Shown here piece after piece: positions 20,843 through 22,325 of a stretch of DNA of 22,325 bases. The DNA comes from a virus, in IMG/VR virus record IMGVR_UViG_3300001460_000019, positions 46,876-69,200 of that record, one strand, 5' to 3'. The first letter of the stretch is position 1. Every line of letters starts with the position of its first letter. Under the pieces are notes generated by a model. It saw nothing but the letters and a program-made list of their open reading frames with translations. It had not been told where the DNA came from and ran no database searches. The translations under genes were made by a program, and so were the position numbers.

Positions 20843-21342
20843 ATCACACACTTGAACAATTAAATCAATTGGAAATGGACCTAGAGCCCAGCTACAGTCG
20901 ATACGTCAGCTACTACGAACAAAACATCACACAGTACTATAAGAATCTGCTGTATCAAGGTTGTGCATGGGCAAACGTAGCCACACACAGCATAGAAGCA
21001 GTTGATTGGAGTCGCTATCATACCAACAAATATCGCAGTACCACAACAATGAAAACCCACACACAGATGCGTAACATACACAACACACACTATTGCGAGG
21101 ATGTATATTGGGCACCCGCTTGTATACTCTACAGCACACAGCCACATGACGGTTTGGCACTGTTGGAGTACATGCCTGAGATAGAACAGTGGTTCGAACA
21201 GCACAGCATGAGTGTGAACAAGCCTTGGAAAATGGCCACACTAGCAGGCTGTTGGATAGAACAAGGTCTCGGTAACAAGGATAAATTCACTGAATTATAT
21301 CATAGATTCACAGGCTATGATCTCAAGGACGTTAGGTTCTAA
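20824..21342 (+). CDS. Unknown protein, 172 aa
   Basis: It overlaps the end of the nitroreductase-like gene by 19 bases and ends overlapping the ATG of the next gene (TAATG), so these three genes are probably translated together from the promoter at 20059. No good Shine-Dalgarno, which fits coupling. Residues 1-25 are acidic and helical (DHTLEQLNQLEMDLEPS). The middle is rich in His, Tyr, Asn and Thr (SRYHTNKYRSTTTMKTHTQM then RNIHNTHYCEDVYWAPACIL). The C-terminal half has helices (YMPEIEQWFEQHSM, KMATLAGCWIEQGLGN). No membrane segment. I do not recognise the family. The His/Cys content (HYC, ACIL, AGC) could bind metal but no fixed motif is evident. Confidence 0.72.
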   Translation: MYRDQIDHTLEQLNQLEMDLEPSYSRYVSYYEQNITQYYKNLLYQGCAWANVATHSIEAVDWSRYHTNKYRSTTTMKTHTQMRNIHNTHYCEDVYWAPACILYSTQPHDGLALLEYMPEIEQWFEQHSMSVNKPWKMATLAGCWIEQGLGNKDKFTELYHRFTGYDLKDVRF

Positions 21343-21530
21343 TGCACTACTGTTTCGTATACGCATACAAAGGCAATATCGTATTAGAAGAATTCTGTGC
21401 ATACTCAACAAAGAAGCTGATACAAGAACGATTCGACGAACTACTAGGTGAAGATTACGACTGTATAGTAATAGACGATATCACAAAAGAACAGTACGAA
21501 GCACAGCATAACCCATTTGGCATAAGCTAG
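21342..21530 (+). CDS. Small acidic unknown protein, 62 aa
   Basis: The ATG overlaps the preceding stop codon (TAATG), indicating translational coupling. MHYCFVYAYKGNIVLEEFCA, then a helix KKLIQERFDELLGED, then a strand CIVIDDITKEQYEAQ: a small alpha/beta protein of phage type with no recognised family. Stop TAG at 21528-21530. Last gene before the long non-coding stretch. Confidence 0.7.
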   Translation: MHYCFVYAYKGNIVLEEFCAYSTKKLIQERFDELLGEDYDCIVIDDITKEQYEAQHNPFGIS

Positions 21531-21707
21531 TAGCACACATACACACACTTGATCACTACACTATTAGTCTAGAGTGACTGTAACACAGCATTAATGCATG
21601 ACACACAGTGAAGCAATGTGGATTGTGCATATATCCTTTCAGTATGAACTAAAAAGAAAGCTATTTTACAGGTACCGTACGAAGCGATTTTGGGGTATAA
21701 ACACTAC

Positions 21708-21725
21708 ACAGATTAGTCTGTTTTT
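21708..21725 (+). terminator. Weak rho-independent terminator
   Basis: ACAGA, loop TTAG, TCTGT, with T run 21721-21725. The stem is only 5 bp. Confidence 0.4.
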
Positions 21726-21942
21726 GTATACACAATGTGGATAGAAAGTTCCTACCCAAAAGGTAAAACCGTGTCTCTCATTACCCGTATCTGAAGACGA
21801 TAAAACCAATTTACCTACGCTATAACCATGGCCTCTTAACCATTATCAACCGTGTAACCACCATTGATCATCGCTTCCTGATAGTGGGGCAATCAGCTGT
21901 TGCTGTCTGAAATAGATCATTCTGATCTAGCCTCCGGCTTCA

Positions 21943-21991
21943 TATGTGCTCTTGTGCGTATCGTAAACTCATACGCACGGCGTAGCACATA
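21943..21991. other. 16-bp compound hairpin
   Basis: Outer stem TATGTGCT (21943-21950) with AGCACATA (21984-21991); internal loop CTT / GGCGT with partial asymmetry; inner stem GTGCGTAT (21954-21961) with ATACGCAC (21971-21978); 9-base loop CGTAAACTC. All 16 pairs are Watson-Crick. Present in either strand as RNA, or as a DNA cruciform. Confidence 0.75.
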
Positions 21992-22047
21992 CGATTGGGC
22001 CCCTGATCAATTGCCCCTATACTCACTATATACGCTGTAACCACTAT

Positions 22048-22102
22048 GACCCCGCTGTAGGGGTTGGCTATACCTGGGACCCCGCTGTAGCTTATACGGG
22101 GT
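22048..22102. repeat. Two copies of a 13-mer that form different hairpins
   Basis: GACCCCGCTGTAG occurs at 22048-22060 and 22078-22090. Copy 1 folds with GGGGT at 22060-22064; copy 2 with CGGGGT at 22097-22102. The period is 30 bases. Confidence 0.7.
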
Positions 22103-22106
22103 TTGA

Positions 22107-22227
22107 GGCCACCACAACATGTAGTCATGATTAAATGACCCCATTTAATTTGGCCACCACTATATCTAGTCTTGAGCATGCGGTCTATGCCTCATGGGCA
22201 GTGCTGTGGCCATCACTATATGTAGTA
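22107..22227. repeat. Three degenerate 20-base direct repeats
   Basis: Copies at 22107-22126, 22152-22171 and 22208-22227 share GGCCAYCAC, then ATRT or ATAT, then STAGT(C/A). Spacing 45 and 56 bases. Between copies 1 and 2 is a perfect 8-bp hairpin (22130-22149). Confidence 0.6.
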
Positions 22228-22271
22228 GAGGCCTCTTTGGGGTTGACAGTTGGCCTATATGAGTATATACT

Positions 22272-22279
22272 AGTAAATA
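22272..22279 (+). promoter_or_regulatory. Late promoter (AGTAAATA) near the right edge
   Basis: AGTAAATA, then ACAATAC, then ATG at 22287. Close to the 5-base arrangement seen at other genes. Confidence 0.35.
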
Positions 22280-22286
22280 ACAATAC

Positions 22287-22325
22287 ATGGGTGGCCTTTA
22301 CGGCGGGCATCGATCACTGCACGTA
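22287..22325 (+). CDS. Possible 5' end of a gene leaving the window
   Basis: ATG at 22287 opens 13 codons (MGGLYGGHRSLHV) to the edge, seven bases after a late-promoter-like site and without a Shine-Dalgarno. Too short to judge. Confidence 0.25.
   Translation, partial: MGGLYGGHRSLHV

Larger units (their letters stand above)
21531..22286. other. Long gene-free region with hairpins and short repeats
   Basis: 756 bases with many stops in all frames. The only frame of any length (21940-22179, minus) has no ribosome binding site and reads through repeats. Contents: a weak terminator at 21708-21725, a hairpin TAGATCA/TGATCTA (21913-21929), a 16-bp compound hairpin (21943-21991), two copies of a 13-mer (22048 and 22078), a hairpin ATTAAATG-ACCC-CATTTAAT (22130-22149), and three degenerate 20-mers (22107, 22152, 22208). 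The region could hold an origin, packaging or recombination site, or RNA. Confidence 0.6.

Noticed and set aside
21940-22179. Minus-strand ORF of 79 codons
   Set aside because: It spans the repeat families, has no ribosome binding site, and its YSGV repeats come from the 13-mer.
22107-22227. CRISPR array from the three 20-mers
   Set aside because: Copies are degenerate, spacing is irregular (45 and 56), and no cas genes are present.
1-22325. Circular joining of the window ends
   Set aside because: The frame open at the right edge would meet the TGA at base 1 immediately, and no terminal overlap is visible; no evidence for a circular molecule.

Overview
The window looks like part of the genome of a large, AT-rich, T4-related tailed phage, most probably marine (uncultured cyanophage- or pelagiphage-like). 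Three things point this way. A PhoH-type ATPase is present. Two long structural genes carry fibre-like, low-complexity repeats. Almost every transcription unit starts with a close match to the T4-type late promoter TATAAATA; TAAATA is present in all 17 candidate sites listed, on both strands. Host and phage genus cannot be fixed from the sequence, and no capsid, terminase or replication gene is present to place it further.

Layout. At 1-2500 a partial gene tail is followed by a Stf0-like sulfotransferase (-), a small unknown (+), PhoH (-) and a small unknown (-). At 2600-7900 lies a minus-strand block: a glycosyltransferase-like protein, a short SDR-like protein and a 645-aa protein with a tandemly duplicated domain plus a methyltransferase-like tail, coupled by 4-base overlaps; then, from its own promoter, a 2OG-Fe(II) oxygenase overlapping a degenerate endonuclease/exonuclease/phosphatase-like gene. 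At 8060-13016 is a plus-strand virion module: a fibre-like protein with a probable C-terminal chaperone/protease-like domain, a 91-aa protein, a strong terminator, an 1135-aa repeat-rich fibre protein and a second strong terminator. At 13019-13516 are a 55-aa lysine-rich protein, an unusual tRNA and a promoter-hairpin unit that could be a small RNA. At 13507-17127 three overlapping minus-strand genes encode radical SAM enzymes. At 17168-18577 a HAD phosphatase (-) and a PP-loop ATPase with a QueC-like cysteine tail (+) diverge. 18578-18957 holds no gene but is full of inverted repeats. At 18958-21530 are a fourth radical SAM enzyme, a nitroreductase-like protein and two unknowns (+). 21531-22325 is mostly non-coding with strong hairpins and short degenerate repeats, and a gene may begin at the very right edge.

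How it fits together. The structural genes build a host-recognition fibre. The sulfotransferase, glycosyltransferase, SDR and oxygenase genes are the usual kind of accessory set for modifying a glycan, a virion surface or a small molecule. The four radical SAM enzymes with the PP-loop, HAD and nitroreductase genes could form a second modification system, but the substrate is unknown. Many accessory enzymes are separate promoter-plus-ORF units. In four of them the late promoter ends exactly 5 bases before the ATG, which predicts leaderless late mRNAs; several longer leaders instead begin with a hairpin at the predicted start site. G+C varies sharply: 14/60 at 4081-4140 in the glycan block against 31/60 at 20461-20520, which suggests mosaic origin.
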